64,000 nt of DNA from Sediminibacterium sp. (GTDB taxonomy: Bacteria > Bacteroidota > Bacteroidia > Chitinophagales > Chitinophagaceae): positions 1 through 64,000 of the forward strand of contig JANREK010000034.1 of assembly GCA_030726065.1 (NCBI GenBank). The letters run 5' to 3'. The notes beneath the pieces are model-generated. The model was not told the origin of the DNA. It searched no databases and saw nothing but the letters and a program-made list of their open reading frames with translations. How positions within the stretch are numbered: the stretch's first letter is position 1; each line of letters starts with the position of its first letter. The position numbers and the translations under genes are program-made. Shown piece by piece: positions 37,627 to 45,663 of this stretch.

Positions 37627-38414
37627 CATTCGATCCAAGTATGATCGGCTAATAATTTCACAGTAGCAATAAATCCAGCAAATGGGCCAGAGCCGCCGCC
37701 CCATTCACTAGGTGCTACTAATGAAAGTACATGCGATCCATCAGTTTTTTCATACACATGATATACTTGCCCAATTTGTGGTTTGAAAGTTATTTTAGCT
37801 TCGTAAATCATTAAGCTTAACTCTTTACGTTTACGTATTTCCTGAGCTTGTCTTGCCAATAATTCAATTTGTTCCTTAATTTGATTTAACTGCATATTGG
37901 TTTGATCCTCCATGGCAGATAAAGCTTTGTGTTTAATAACCCCTTCCTTGGTGGGTCTAATAGCCACACTTCCTGCAGAAGAGGCATAGGGGAGCACACT
38001 TAATTGTTTGTGGTAAATTTCAATATTTTTAAAGGGGTCGCCATTTTCTTTAAAACCGTATTGTGTCACTTTTAAAAATCCATTGGCTAATATTTCATGA
38101 ACCACTTTTAACACTTGCTGGTTGTCTTTATTAAACAGCACTGTTAAACAGGAGCCATTATTTACTTCGGCAATGACTTCATTGCCGAATAAATGGTTGT
38201 CAAAAGGCTGTGCAATACCATTGGGGTTTACACTGTACTGGGCATAAAATGCTTCGTTTTCAATATTTACCCAATTATGACTAAAACTAAGTGCATGTCC
38301 ATTTTGGATGCTTTCAATTTTGTAATTGCCTGATTTGGGTACGAGTTGGTACTCGAATTCACTTTTTTCGGGAAATAACTGCCAACTTGCTAAAAAATTG
38401 TATGCTTGAACCAT
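37623..38414 (-). CDS. two-part protein with C-terminal DUF2452-like domain
   Basis: 263 residues. The C-terminal half (about 155-263) matches what I know of DUF2452: KHKALSAMEDQTNMQLNQIK, LLARQAQEIRKRKELS, then VYHVYEKTDGSHVLSLVAPS. The N-terminal ~140 residues look like an all-beta, lipocalin-like domain with repeated short strands. No signal peptide, so cytoplasmic. The function is unknown. The stop region overlaps the UbiD-family gene by 4 bp in convergent orientation. Confidence 0.72.
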   Translation of the reverse strand: MVQAYNFLASWQLFPEKSEFEYQLVPKSGNYKIESIQNGHALSFSHNWVNIENEAFYAQYSVNPNGIAQPFDNHLFGNEVIAEVNNGSCLTVLFNKDNQQVLKVVHEILANGFLKVTQYGFKENGDPFKNIEIYHKQLSVLPYASSAGSVAIRPTKEGVIKHKALSAMEDQTNMQLNQIKEQIELLARQAQEIRKRKELSLMIYEAKITFKPQIGQVYHVYEKTDGSHVLSLVAPSEWGGGSGPFAGFIATVKLLADHTWIEC

Positions 38415-38466
38415 AAATTATATAACAAAAATAAGTGCTAAAGGTTGAATTTAGACCAGCTGATTT

Positions 38467-40311
38467 TTAATTAATTTCAACAAAATCAGGCTTTTGAATG
38501 ATGGTTGAATTGTATTTATATTTCAAATTAGTGATGAAACTAAAGTTCCATGGACTTACCTGTAAATCGGTTCGGGGTAGGTAAAAGCACTTGAACTCAA
38601 TGGTCCCAAAAACGAGGTTTTCATTACGTATTCTGGTGCCAGTTCCAACGGCCGTAAATACACCTCCATTCTTTTTAACTTCGTCAATGGCTCTAATATA
38701 AGTAAGATTGGCAAACACAAATGGGGAGGATTTAAATCCATAGATAGTTTTTGCACTGTATAAAACTGATTCCCAATTACCAGAAATTCGGGTACCTCCT
38801 TTAATTTGTTCTTTGTTTAATTGCGGAATACCGTAATTACTATAAATCAATAATGCCTCGTTGTATTTATTTTGTAAAGTTTGTGCAATACTAATATTGA
38901 ATAAATGTCGGTAGGGTGATCCATTTTCGAAATATTTTAATTTACCTATTATTTCCACGCTAGATAAAAACCTAAAGTCCTGATATTTTTTTTCCACATA
39001 GCTGCTGCCTATATTGATATTCAGATGCGAATATTTACCTGAGGATTGTAATGCGTATTTTTCATATTTTAAGCCAGCATATGAAATACTATTAATATCT
39101 CTATAGTATTTGCCCAAAGTTAAACTCAATGATTGCCCAATAGGTAAATCCTCATTACGTCCAAAGCCATATAAATACTTTGTCCTTATTATATTTTGAT
39201 TGAATACCGTAATCGATAAAAAATTAGCATTTATATTTCGATAATTTTTGTCCAATTGGGCCAAAAAGTTAATAGGGCGAATATTGAAGCTATTTTCAAT
39301 GTGGCGTAACTGTATAATATGTCGTCGGTTAATTTTATTTAACTTGGTTTTGAAAAAAAGTTGATATCCAAGCCAAAAGTCTTTAGTATCGTAGTGATAG
39401 TTTAGTTTGTTGTTAAACAGGCTATCACTCCATTTACTAGGGTATGCGTTTGTGTTTTTTAATTCCATTAACTCAAATCCACCCGTCCAGCTGCTTAATG
39501 GGTGCAAAAAAGGGAGCTCCCCTAAAATGTATTTATTCATCGCCGACCTTGATCCATCCGAAATGCTATTTATATAGTCATTGATTCCTGCATTAATATT
39601 AACAAAAGTACCTAATAGATTTCTTATTCGTAAGTCATAGCCCCACGCTGGTTTCGTTATTCGGGTATTGTCAAAATTGTGATTAATCTTTAATGCGTTG
39701 CCTGTGCCAAATAGATTTTCATCACTCAATGAGGCATCAAATGAATTTTGGTTCTTTAAATTTATATTTCCTCCTAATGGAAATATGTCCTTGGTGATAA
39801 TGAATAGGTCTATTTTATTGGTGTCATATTTTACAGGAAGGGCGATGATTCTTGCATCTTGAATGAAAGTGAGGTCTCTTAACCATTTTTCATTATAGGC
39901 AATGATCGTAGGATTGAGTAAATCGTTGGGTTTAAAGAATAAGTTTTTTCTTATCGTATTGTCGGATGAGCTTTTATGTAGCTTATTAGCAATATTGGTA
40001 AAGTTATCCTTTTGGTTTACTTGAGGAAGGTTAATATTGGTGGAGAAATTATGTTGTTCAATAATGATATTATTGATTTGTTTGCCATTGTATTTTGACA
40101 ATAATTCAATATTATTCGCAATCACATCTCTATTGGTGTCGGTCATGGATTCAGCATTGCCTGTTATGCTTTTTAAAACTCTAAGCTTTAGTGAAGTTTT
40201 GTTTTTATCAGTCGTATTTTGTTTTGGGATACTATCTAACTGATTGTTTTGTGCATGAAGGTTACATTGCGAGACAAGTAAAGCCAGCCATAAAATAAGT
40301 AATACCCTCAT
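38467..40311 (-). CDS. outer-membrane beta-barrel protein with a POTRA-like domain
   Basis: 614 residues. A signal peptide ends at LHA-Q near residue 20. A segment at about 120-180 (RKNLFFKPNDLLNPTIIAYN, then EKWLRDLTFIQDARI and IDLFIITKD) has the look of one POTRA domain. Residues about 180-614 alternate short polar/aromatic strands and end in a C-terminal strand typical of outer-membrane barrels. This is the layout of the Omp85/TamA/ShlB superfamily, but only one POTRA is evident, fewer than BamA. Substrate unknown. A TAnnTTTG box is upstream and a strong hairpin separates it from GH20. Confidence 0.75.
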   Translation of the reverse strand: MRVLLILWLALLVSQCNLHAQNNQLDSIPKQNTTDKNKTSLKLRVLKSITGNAESMTDTNRDVIANNIELLSKYNGKQINNIIIEQHNFSTNINLPQVNQKDNFTNIANKLHKSSSDNTIRKNLFFKPNDLLNPTIIAYNEKWLRDLTFIQDARIIALPVKYDTNKIDLFIITKDIFPLGGNINLKNQNSFDASLSDENLFGTGNALKINHNFDNTRITKPAWGYDLRIRNLLGTFVNINAGINDYINSISDGSRSAMNKYILGELPFLHPLSSWTGGFELMELKNTNAYPSKWSDSLFNNKLNYHYDTKDFWLGYQLFFKTKLNKINRRHIIQLRHIENSFNIRPINFLAQLDKNYRNINANFLSITVFNQNIIRTKYLYGFGRNEDLPIGQSLSLTLGKYYRDINSISYAGLKYEKYALQSSGKYSHLNINIGSSYVEKKYQDFRFLSSVEIIGKLKYFENGSPYRHLFNISIAQTLQNKYNEALLIYSNYGIPQLNKEQIKGGTRISGNWESVLYSAKTIYGFKSSPFVFANLTYIRAIDEVKKNGGVFTAVGTGTRIRNENLVFGTIEFKCFYLPRTDLQVSPWNFSFITNLKYKYNSTIIQKPDFVEIN

Positions 40312-40330
40312 GTTGTTAATGTAAGCAAGT

Positions 40331-40338
40331 CAAATTTA
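40331..40338 (-). promoter_or_regulatory. Bacteroidota -7 box for the POTRA/barrel gene
   Basis: TAAATTTG on the minus strand, 19 bases before the ATG at 40311, just beyond the 40352-40393 hairpin. Confidence 0.5.
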
Positions 40339-40351
40339 CTGAATATAACTA

Positions 40352-40393
40352 ACAATAAGCCCCGTCCAGATACATCGGGACGGGGCTTATTGT
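40352..40393. terminator. strong hairpin between GH20 and the barrel gene
   Basis: A 16-bp perfect inverted repeat (40352-40367 with 40378-40393, core AAGCCCCGTCC) with a 10-base loop. It lies 51 bases after the GH20 stop on the minus strand and is followed by a T-rich but broken tract, so it most likely terminates the GH20 transcript. Confidence 0.75.
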
Positions 40394-40443
40394 ATGAAGG
40401 CTCTGATTTTAAGTTAAACTTACCTCCTAAAGCTTTGGGTTGA

Positions 40444-42333
40444 TTACAAAGTTTTAACAGCCCTGCTTAGTAATGATTCTATAGGAATATGTAACATCTT
40501 TCCGATAGGCTTTCCGTTTCGGTAACTAATGATTCGCAAAATTGTTACATCGCTAGGAACAACAAACGCCCCTTTGTATTCATCACTAAATTGGTCTGGT
40601 AAGGATTCGTCAATAGAGTAGTAAAATTTCAAATTGTCAACTTCACCTTCCATTTTCGCAATGAGTTCTCCTTTTGTGTTGGAGGTAGTTGTCACGATTG
40701 GATCGTATATGCTTTTAGCATGCTTAATATTTAAAGCATCTAAAATTTCAAATTGCTTTTCTACTTTTCCGGAAAAGTTTTGCCAATTCTTCTTTTCTTT
40801 AGGAGACCATAGTGTTTCGGCAATGGACATGGATCTAGGCCAGGTTAGATATTGCGCACTTCTTAAACTTAATATTTGCTCAGTCCATAAATTTGCTTGG
40901 CCGCCTAATATATATTTAGGATCAATACCTTGGGGTAGGGGTTCAAATTCATAGGTTTTTTTCATTCTCAAGCCTTTGTATACTTTTCCTTCGGCGGTAA
41001 CCTCTCCTTGATAAAAATCAATATAGGCAAAATCATTGGGCGTCATTACTACTTGGTGTTTTTGATTCGCCGCTTCAATCCCTCCTAGCATACCTCTCCA
41101 GCTCATTACTGCAGCATTACCTGGTAAACCACCTTCCAATATTTCATCCCATCCCATTAATTTTTTACCTTTTGCATTAATAATTTTTTCAACTCTCTTT
41201 ACAAAATAACTTTGTACTTCATGCTGATCTTTCAGGTTTTCTCTTTTCATTAAATTTTCAACATCAGTGCTTTTCTCCCAATTATTTTTTGCAGTTTCAT
41301 CTCCGCCCATATGAATATATTCAAAAGGGAATAGGGACGCGACCTCTGTGAAAATTTTATCTAAATAGTTATAAACTGTTTCATTGGCAGGGTTCAATGC
41401 ATTATCGATTTTTGCAGTCGCATGTCCATTGTATCCTGTCCAATCCATAAATTCAGTACCTGCATTAACTTGGTAATTAAAATTCGGCGTCGTGCTTAAA
41501 GGGTAGGCGGCTAAAAATGCCATACTATGTCCTGGGATATCAATTTCAGGTAAAATTTCTACGAATTTTGATTTTGCATAAGCCACTAGTTCTTTAATAT
41601 CTTCATGGGTATAAAAGCCGCCATAAGTTTTTGGTTCATCCAAAGCTGGGGCGGATATATTTGCCCATTTGCCTTTGCGGTCTACGCGCCAAGCGCCCAC
41701 TTCAGTTAATTTAGGCAATGCTTTAATTTCAATACGCCAACCTTGATCATCTGTTAAGTGCAGGTGTAAAATATTGTATTTATATAATACCATATTGTCA
41801 ATGTATTCTTTCACTTCTGCTTTAGTAAAAAAGTGGCGACTAACATCTAACATTAAACCCCTCCATCCAAAACGAGGTTTGTCGGTAATGGATATATAAG
41901 GAATTTTCCAGCTTATATTGTTTTGTACGGTATTATTAAATACGGCAGTTGGCATTATTTGAAGTAGTGATTGCCAAGCGTAAAATAAACCTGCATTGGT
42001 ATTGGCTTTAATTTGAATTCCTTTTTCATTCACATCTAGATGATAACCTTCTTTACCTAAATCAGTTTCGTTAATTATTTGTATATCAATATTTGACTTA
42101 GTGCTTGATTTAGTTATTTGATCTCCGGTGACTGCATTTATTTTTTTTGAAATTATTTCACTGATCTCATTTGCAGAAGCAGATGAACTAATTACCACAA
42201 CTTTCGGTAGGGTATAACTGCCATTACCCACTTTCATTTGGTAAGGTTCTGGGATAATTGCGATTTGTTGTGCATTCGAAAAACTTGTGATAACAAGTAA
42301 TGAAACTGTAAATATAAAATTTGAAATTTTCAT
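40444..42333 (-). CDS. GH20 beta-N-acetylhexosaminidase (secreted)
   Basis: 629 residues, exported by a signal peptide ending near residue 21. It removes terminal GlcNAc or GalNAc from glycans. A GH20b N-terminal domain (about 25-150) precedes the TIM barrel with RGLMLDVSRHF near 158, HLHLTDDQGWR at 190-200, EIDIPGHS at 263-270 and the catalytic pair D345-E346 in HMGGDETAKNNW. A C-terminal extension of about 90 residues resembles a chitobiase-type sandwich (YSIDESLPDQFSDEYKG). It stands alone between two terminators, with no SusC/SusD partner nearby. Confidence 0.94.
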   Translation of the reverse strand: MKISNFIFTVSLLVITSFSNAQQIAIIPEPYQMKVGNGSYTLPKVVVISSSASANEISEIISKKINAVTGDQITKSSTKSNIDIQIINETDLGKEGYHLDVNEKGIQIKANTNAGLFYAWQSLLQIMPTAVFNNTVQNNISWKIPYISITDKPRFGWRGLMLDVSRHFFTKAEVKEYIDNMVLYKYNILHLHLTDDQGWRIEIKALPKLTEVGAWRVDRKGKWANISAPALDEPKTYGGFYTHEDIKELVAYAKSKFVEILPEIDIPGHSMAFLAAYPLSTTPNFNYQVNAGTEFMDWTGYNGHATAKIDNALNPANETVYNYLDKIFTEVASLFPFEYIHMGGDETAKNNWEKSTDVENLMKRENLKDQHEVQSYFVKRVEKIINAKGKKLMGWDEILEGGLPGNAAVMSWRGMLGGIEAANQKHQVVMTPNDFAYIDFYQGEVTAEGKVYKGLRMKKTYEFEPLPQGIDPKYILGGQANLWTEQILSLRSAQYLTWPRSMSIAETLWSPKEKKNWQNFSGKVEKQFEILDALNIKHAKSIYDPIVTTTSNTKGELIAKMEGEVDNLKFYYSIDESLPDQFSDEYKGAFVVPSDVTILRIISYRNGKPIGKMLHIPIESLLSRAVKTL

Positions 42334-42420
42334 AGCGCCTTTTTAATAGTTGTTGATGAATCTATTTTAAATGTTGGTTTAAAGATACTAAAAATTATTG
42401 CTGCATATAATGGTATAAAT

Positions 42421-42450
42421 AAAAAAGCCGTCCCGATAAATCGGAACGGC
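42421..42450 (-). terminator. intrinsic terminator after ahcY
   Basis: A 10-bp stem with one mismatch (GCCGTCCCGA at 42427-42436, loop TAAA, TCGGAACGGC to 42450) followed on the minus strand by six T. It lies 118 bases past the ahcY stop. The interval 42451-42568 has no gene, and neither does 42334-42420. Confidence 0.75.
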
Positions 42451-42568
42451 AAGGGGAAAGTTGAAATTATTTTATCAACTAAGCAGTGAAATTAACTGTT
42501 TTCATTTGCTTTTTTCATTCGCAGTTTCAACAGTTAAATTGGCGCCTAGTTTAATAACTATTTATAGC

Positions 42569-43891
42569 TTAGTATCTGTAAGTATCAGACTTGAACGGTC
42601 CAGCTACAGGTATGCCTAAGTATTCTGCTTGTTCAGTGGTTAACTCATCTAATTCAGCACCTACTTTTGCTAAGTGTAAACGCGCTACCTTCTCATCTAA
42701 ATGTTTAGGTAAAACGTATACTTTGTTTTCGTAGTTCTTATGGTTGGTCCATAATTCTATTTGCGCTAAAGTTTGGTTAGAGAAAGAGTTACTCATTACA
42801 AAGCTAGGGTGACCAGTTGCACAACCTAAGTTTACCAAACGGCCTTCTGCAAGTATGATGACATCTTTACCTTCGATATTATACAAATCAACTTGTGGTT
42901 TGATGGTATCTTTTGTATGACCATAGTTTTTATTTAACCAAGCCATATCAATTTCAATATCAAAGTGACCAATATTACAAACAATCGCTTTATCTTTCAT
43001 TGATCTAAAATGTTTTTCGTTGATCAAATCACGACAACCAGAAGCGGTAACAATGATGTCTGCTTCTTTAACTGCATCAATCATTTTTCTTACTTCAAAT
43101 CCATCCATCGCTGCTTGTAAAGCACAGATAGGGTCAATCTCAGTAACCATTACACGACAACCAGCACCACGAAGGGATGCGGCAGATCCTTTTCCTACGT
43201 CACCGTATGAACCAACTACTGCTACCTTACCAGCCATCATTACATCAGTTGCACGACGAATTGCATCTACTAATGATTCTTGACAACCGTATTTATTATC
43301 AAATTTAGATTTCGTAACTGAATCATTTACGTTAATTGCTGGCATTGGTAAAGTACCTTTTGCCATACGCTCGTATAAACGGTGAACACCAGTTGTTGTT
43401 TCTTCACTTAATCCTTTAATTCCTGAAACAAACTGAGGATATTTATCTAACACCATATTGGTTAAATCACCACCATCATCTAATATCATATTCAAAGGAC
43501 GGTCTGCACCACCAAAGAATAAAGTTTGTTCAATACACCAGTCACCTTCTTCAATAGATTGACCTTTCCAAGCAAAAACACCAACACCTGTTGCAGCGAT
43601 AGCAGCAGCGGCTTGATCTTGTGTTGAAAATATATTACAAGAGCTCCATTTTACTTCCGCTCCTAAAGCAGTTAATGTTTCAATTAATACAGCAGTTTGA
43701 ATAGTCATGTGTAAGCAACCCGCAATGCGCGCACCTTTTAATGGTTGGCTAGGTCCGTACTCAGAACGGATACTCATTAATCCTGGCATTTCTGCTTCAG
43801 CCAAACGGATTTCTTTGCGACCCCAATCTGCTAATGTGATATCGGCTACTTTATAAGGTAGGCTAAAATCGATGTTTTGTAAGTTAGACAT
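42569..43891 (-). CDS. ahcY: adenosylhomocysteinase
   Basis: AhcY hydrolyses S-adenosylhomocysteine to adenosine and homocysteine, an NAD-dependent step that keeps methyltransferases active. 440 residues. The NAD-binding motif [20 protein letters not shown] lies near residues 223-242. [14 protein letters not shown] near 84 and the C-terminal [19 protein letters not shown] tail are hallmark stretches. It is divergent from the Lrp-type regulator across a 115-bp gap and has a TAACTTTG box 18 bases before its ATG. Confidence 0.96.
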   Translation of the reverse strand: MSNLQNIDFSLPYKVADITLADWGRKEIRLAEAEMPGLMSIRSEYGPSQPLKGARIAGCLHMTIQTAVLIETLTALGAEVKWSSCNIFSTQDQAAAAIAATGVGVFAWKGQSIEEGDWCIEQTLFFGGADRPLNMILDDGGDLTNMVLDKYPQFVSGIKGLSEETTTGVHRLYERMAKGTLPMPAINVNDSVTKSKFDNKYGCQESLVDAIRRATDVMMAGKVAVVGSYGDVGKGSAASLRGAGCRVMVTEIDPICALQAAMDGFEVRKMIDAVKEADIIVTASGCRDLINEKHFRSMKDKAIVCNIGHFDIEIDMAWLNKNYGHTKDTIKPQVDLYNIEGKDVIILAEGRLVNLGCATGHPSFVMSNSFSNQTLAQIELWTNHKNYENKVYVLPKHLDEKVARLHLAKVGAELDELTTEQAEYLGIPVAGPFKSDTYRY

Positions 43892-43909
43892 GTTAATTTA
43901 TTTAGAGGG

Positions 43910-43917
43910 CAAAGTTA
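43910..43917 (-). promoter_or_regulatory. Bacteroidota -7 box for ahcY
   Basis: TAACTTTG followed by C on the minus strand, 18 bases before the ahcY ATG. The 115-bp gap is shared with the divergent Lrp-type regulator, which could act on it. Confidence 0.55.
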
Positions 43918-44006
43918 TGAAATAGGATAAAATAATAAAATATTTGATATTTTTAGGATAAACGGCTATATATTACTATTTTTATGATTATTTATGCTAA
44001 AAAACA

Positions 44007-44510
44007 ATGAAAAGTAGTACTTCATTAGTAGATTCGGCTATTGCGCAACAGTCTATCTCCTTAGACGAGAAGGATTTAGCCATTTTGCGCCTATTACAAG
44101 ACAATGCTAGGATCACCGTTAAGGAAATTGCAGATCAGATTCATTTGAGTACTACGCCGGTGCATGAGCGTATTAAGCGGCTTGAGTCGAATGGGGTGAT
44201 AAAGCAGTATGCCACTTTAATAGACGGAACAAAAGTCAAAAAAGGACTGATGGTGATTTGCTATGTGTCTTTGAATCAACACAGTAAGCAATCTGGCGGA
44301 CAATTTATCAAACTGATTAATGATTTGCCTGACGTGGTAGAATGCTACAGTATTTCAGGGGAATTTGATTTCATGTTAAAGATTGTAACAGAGGATATGA
44401 ATAGTTATTACAATTTTCACGTGAACAAATTAAGCCAGGCCGACAATATAAGTCAGGTACAAAGCGTTTTCATCATGGGTATCGTTAAACAAACCCATTT
44501 AATAGTATAA
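44007..44510 (+). CDS. Lrp/AsnC-family transcriptional regulator
   Basis: 167 residues. The winged helix-turn-helix is at about 19-78 (DEKDLAILRLLQDNARITVK, then LSTTPVHERIKRLESNGVIK). The C-terminal RAM/AsnC ligand domain spans about 85-160 (VICYVSLNQHS, VECYSISGEFDFMLKI). Members form octamers and respond to amino acids. Divergent placement next to ahcY makes the methionine/SAM cycle a possible target, but this is inference. TATTTTTA near 43977 is a one-mismatch promoter box. Confidence 0.92.
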   Translation: MKSSTSLVDSAIAQQSISLDEKDLAILRLLQDNARITVKEIADQIHLSTTPVHERIKRLESNGVIKQYATLIDGTKVKKGLMVICYVSLNQHSKQSGGQFIKLINDLPDVVECYSISGEFDFMLKIVTEDMNSYYNFHVNKLSQADNISQVQSVFIMGIVKQTHLIV

Positions 44511-44537
44511 TTTTCTAACCCTTTCAATTTAAATATT

Positions 44538-44981
44538 ATGAAAAATAATAAGCTTGTTGGACTTGGTTTAGGCTTAGTTATTATCATTGTTGTTGTTGGT
44601 TATTTTATTTTAAATCCTGGAAAGCAACCTAAATATTTGGTTCATAGATATCCATTTTCACTTGTTGTGTTTAAACAAGTATCCTTGACTACTTATACGA
44701 CTGATTCAAATCAAACAGATAGCACCCCTTTAATTACTGCTAGTGGATTAAAATTGGATAGCTTGAATCCAAAAAAGCATCGCGTTATTGCTATTAGTAG
44801 AGATTTAAAAGAATTATTTTCATTCGGTGATAAGGTAATGCTATCGAATGCAGGAAAATTTAATGGTATCTGGTTTATTCATGATTTGATGAATAAAAAA
44901 TGGAAGAACAAAATTGATATTTTAATCAATCCCAACGATCGCCAAATGAGTTTAGAAAAGGTGGTGATTTCGAAAATTTAG
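44538..44981 (+). CDS. membrane-anchored protein with 3D/double-psi-barrel-like domain
   Basis: 147 residues. An N-terminal transmembrane helix at about 6-25 (VGLGLGLVIIIVVVGYFI) anchors a periplasmic domain. The domain pattern, with ITASGLKLD near 69, RVIAISRDL, SFGDKVMLSNAGKFNGIWFI, HDLMN and a final KIDILIN, follows the order of 3D/RlpA-like double-psi beta barrels seen in lytic transglycosylases, including the late Asp. A cell-wall role is possible but unproven. It follows the Lrp gene by 27 bp and may share its transcript. Confidence 0.65.
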   Translation: MKNNKLVGLGLGLVIIIVVVGYFILNPGKQPKYLVHRYPFSLVVFKQVSLTTYTTDSNQTDSTPLITASGLKLDSLNPKKHRVIAISRDLKELFSFGDKVMLSNAGKFNGIWFIHDLMNKKWKNKIDILINPNDRQMSLEKVVISKI

Positions 44982-45006
44982 AAACACATAGTTTATTTAC
45001 TAAGGA

Positions 45007-45033
45007 TATGCGGTCACAAATTGTGACCGCATA
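45007..45033. terminator. 27-bp near-perfect palindrome between convergent genes
   Basis: TATGCGGTCACAA, one A, then its exact reverse complement. It sits 25 bases after the 3D-like gene stop and 64 before the GNAT stop. It probably acts as a hairpin ending one or both transcripts, although neither side has a clean T-run. Confidence 0.5.
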
Positions 45034-45096
45034 CTTATAAAACGTATTTATACTTAAACCAGCTTTAATTTTAATGCCTATTTTAATTTCTAAAAT

Positions 45097-45630
45097 TTAG
45101 AAATGCAAACGCATGACGTAGTCGTCCATGTAAAAGCCATTACCAATATCAAATTTAAATTCGAGTTCTTTGATGAAGCCTTTTTTTAAGTAGAAAGTGT
45201 AGGCCGTATTTTGTTTGTTGACTTGTAAAAATAAAGAGCTTGATCCTGCAGCTTTGGCAACTTCAATGGATCTATTTAATAAAGCTTTACCAGCGCCAGT
45301 GCCCTGTGCAGCGGGGAGCACATAGAGTTTATTTAGTTTGTAGGCTATGGCATTATTTCCTACCTCAACTTTATAATCCTCCGGACTTACCGAACAAAAT
45401 CCAACTGGATCTAAATCTCCATGATCATTTTGTGTGCTTGCGATATAAAATTCGCAACCCGTGTTCATTTGTTTTTCTAAAGATGCATCGCTATACATCC
45501 AGTCCAACATAAAATCAATTTGTTCCTGCGATATAATATGCCCATAGGTGCTTGGCCAAGTGCGCTCTGAAACTGAACGAATAAAACCGCGATCGGGGAG
45601 ATCTGCGCGGGTAATGATTATTTCACTCAT
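45097..45630 (-). CDS. GNAT-family N-acetyltransferase
   Basis: 177 residues. The acetyl-CoA-binding motif A is clear: KLNKLYVLPAAQGTGAGKAL near residues 98-117, with the Q/RxxGxG/A core in QGTGAG. Motif B includes NTAYTFYLKKGF near 145-156. The substrate is unknown. It starts 33 bp after valS on the same strand and is likely part of that transcript. Confidence 0.88.
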   Translation of the reverse strand: MSEIIITRADLPDRGFIRSVSERTWPSTYGHIISQEQIDFMLDWMYSDASLEKQMNTGCEFYIASTQNDHGDLDPVGFCSVSPEDYKVEVGNNAIAYKLNKLYVLPAAQGTGAGKALLNRSIEVAKAAGSSSLFLQVNKQNTAYTFYLKKGFIKELEFKFDIGNGFYMDDYVMRLHF

Positions 45631-45663
45631 TTATTAAGGACTAATTTGTATCAATGAATATTA

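Noticed and set aside
33710-42333. A polysaccharide-utilisation locus around GH29 and GH20
   Set aside because: No SusC/SusD-like pair, no dedicated regulator, and the two genes are in separate transcripts among housekeeping genes.
43892-44006. SAH-responsive riboswitch before ahcY
   Set aside because: The gap is 115 bp of AT-rich sequence without pairing, and a -7 box lies 18 bases from the ATG, leaving no room for a structured leader.
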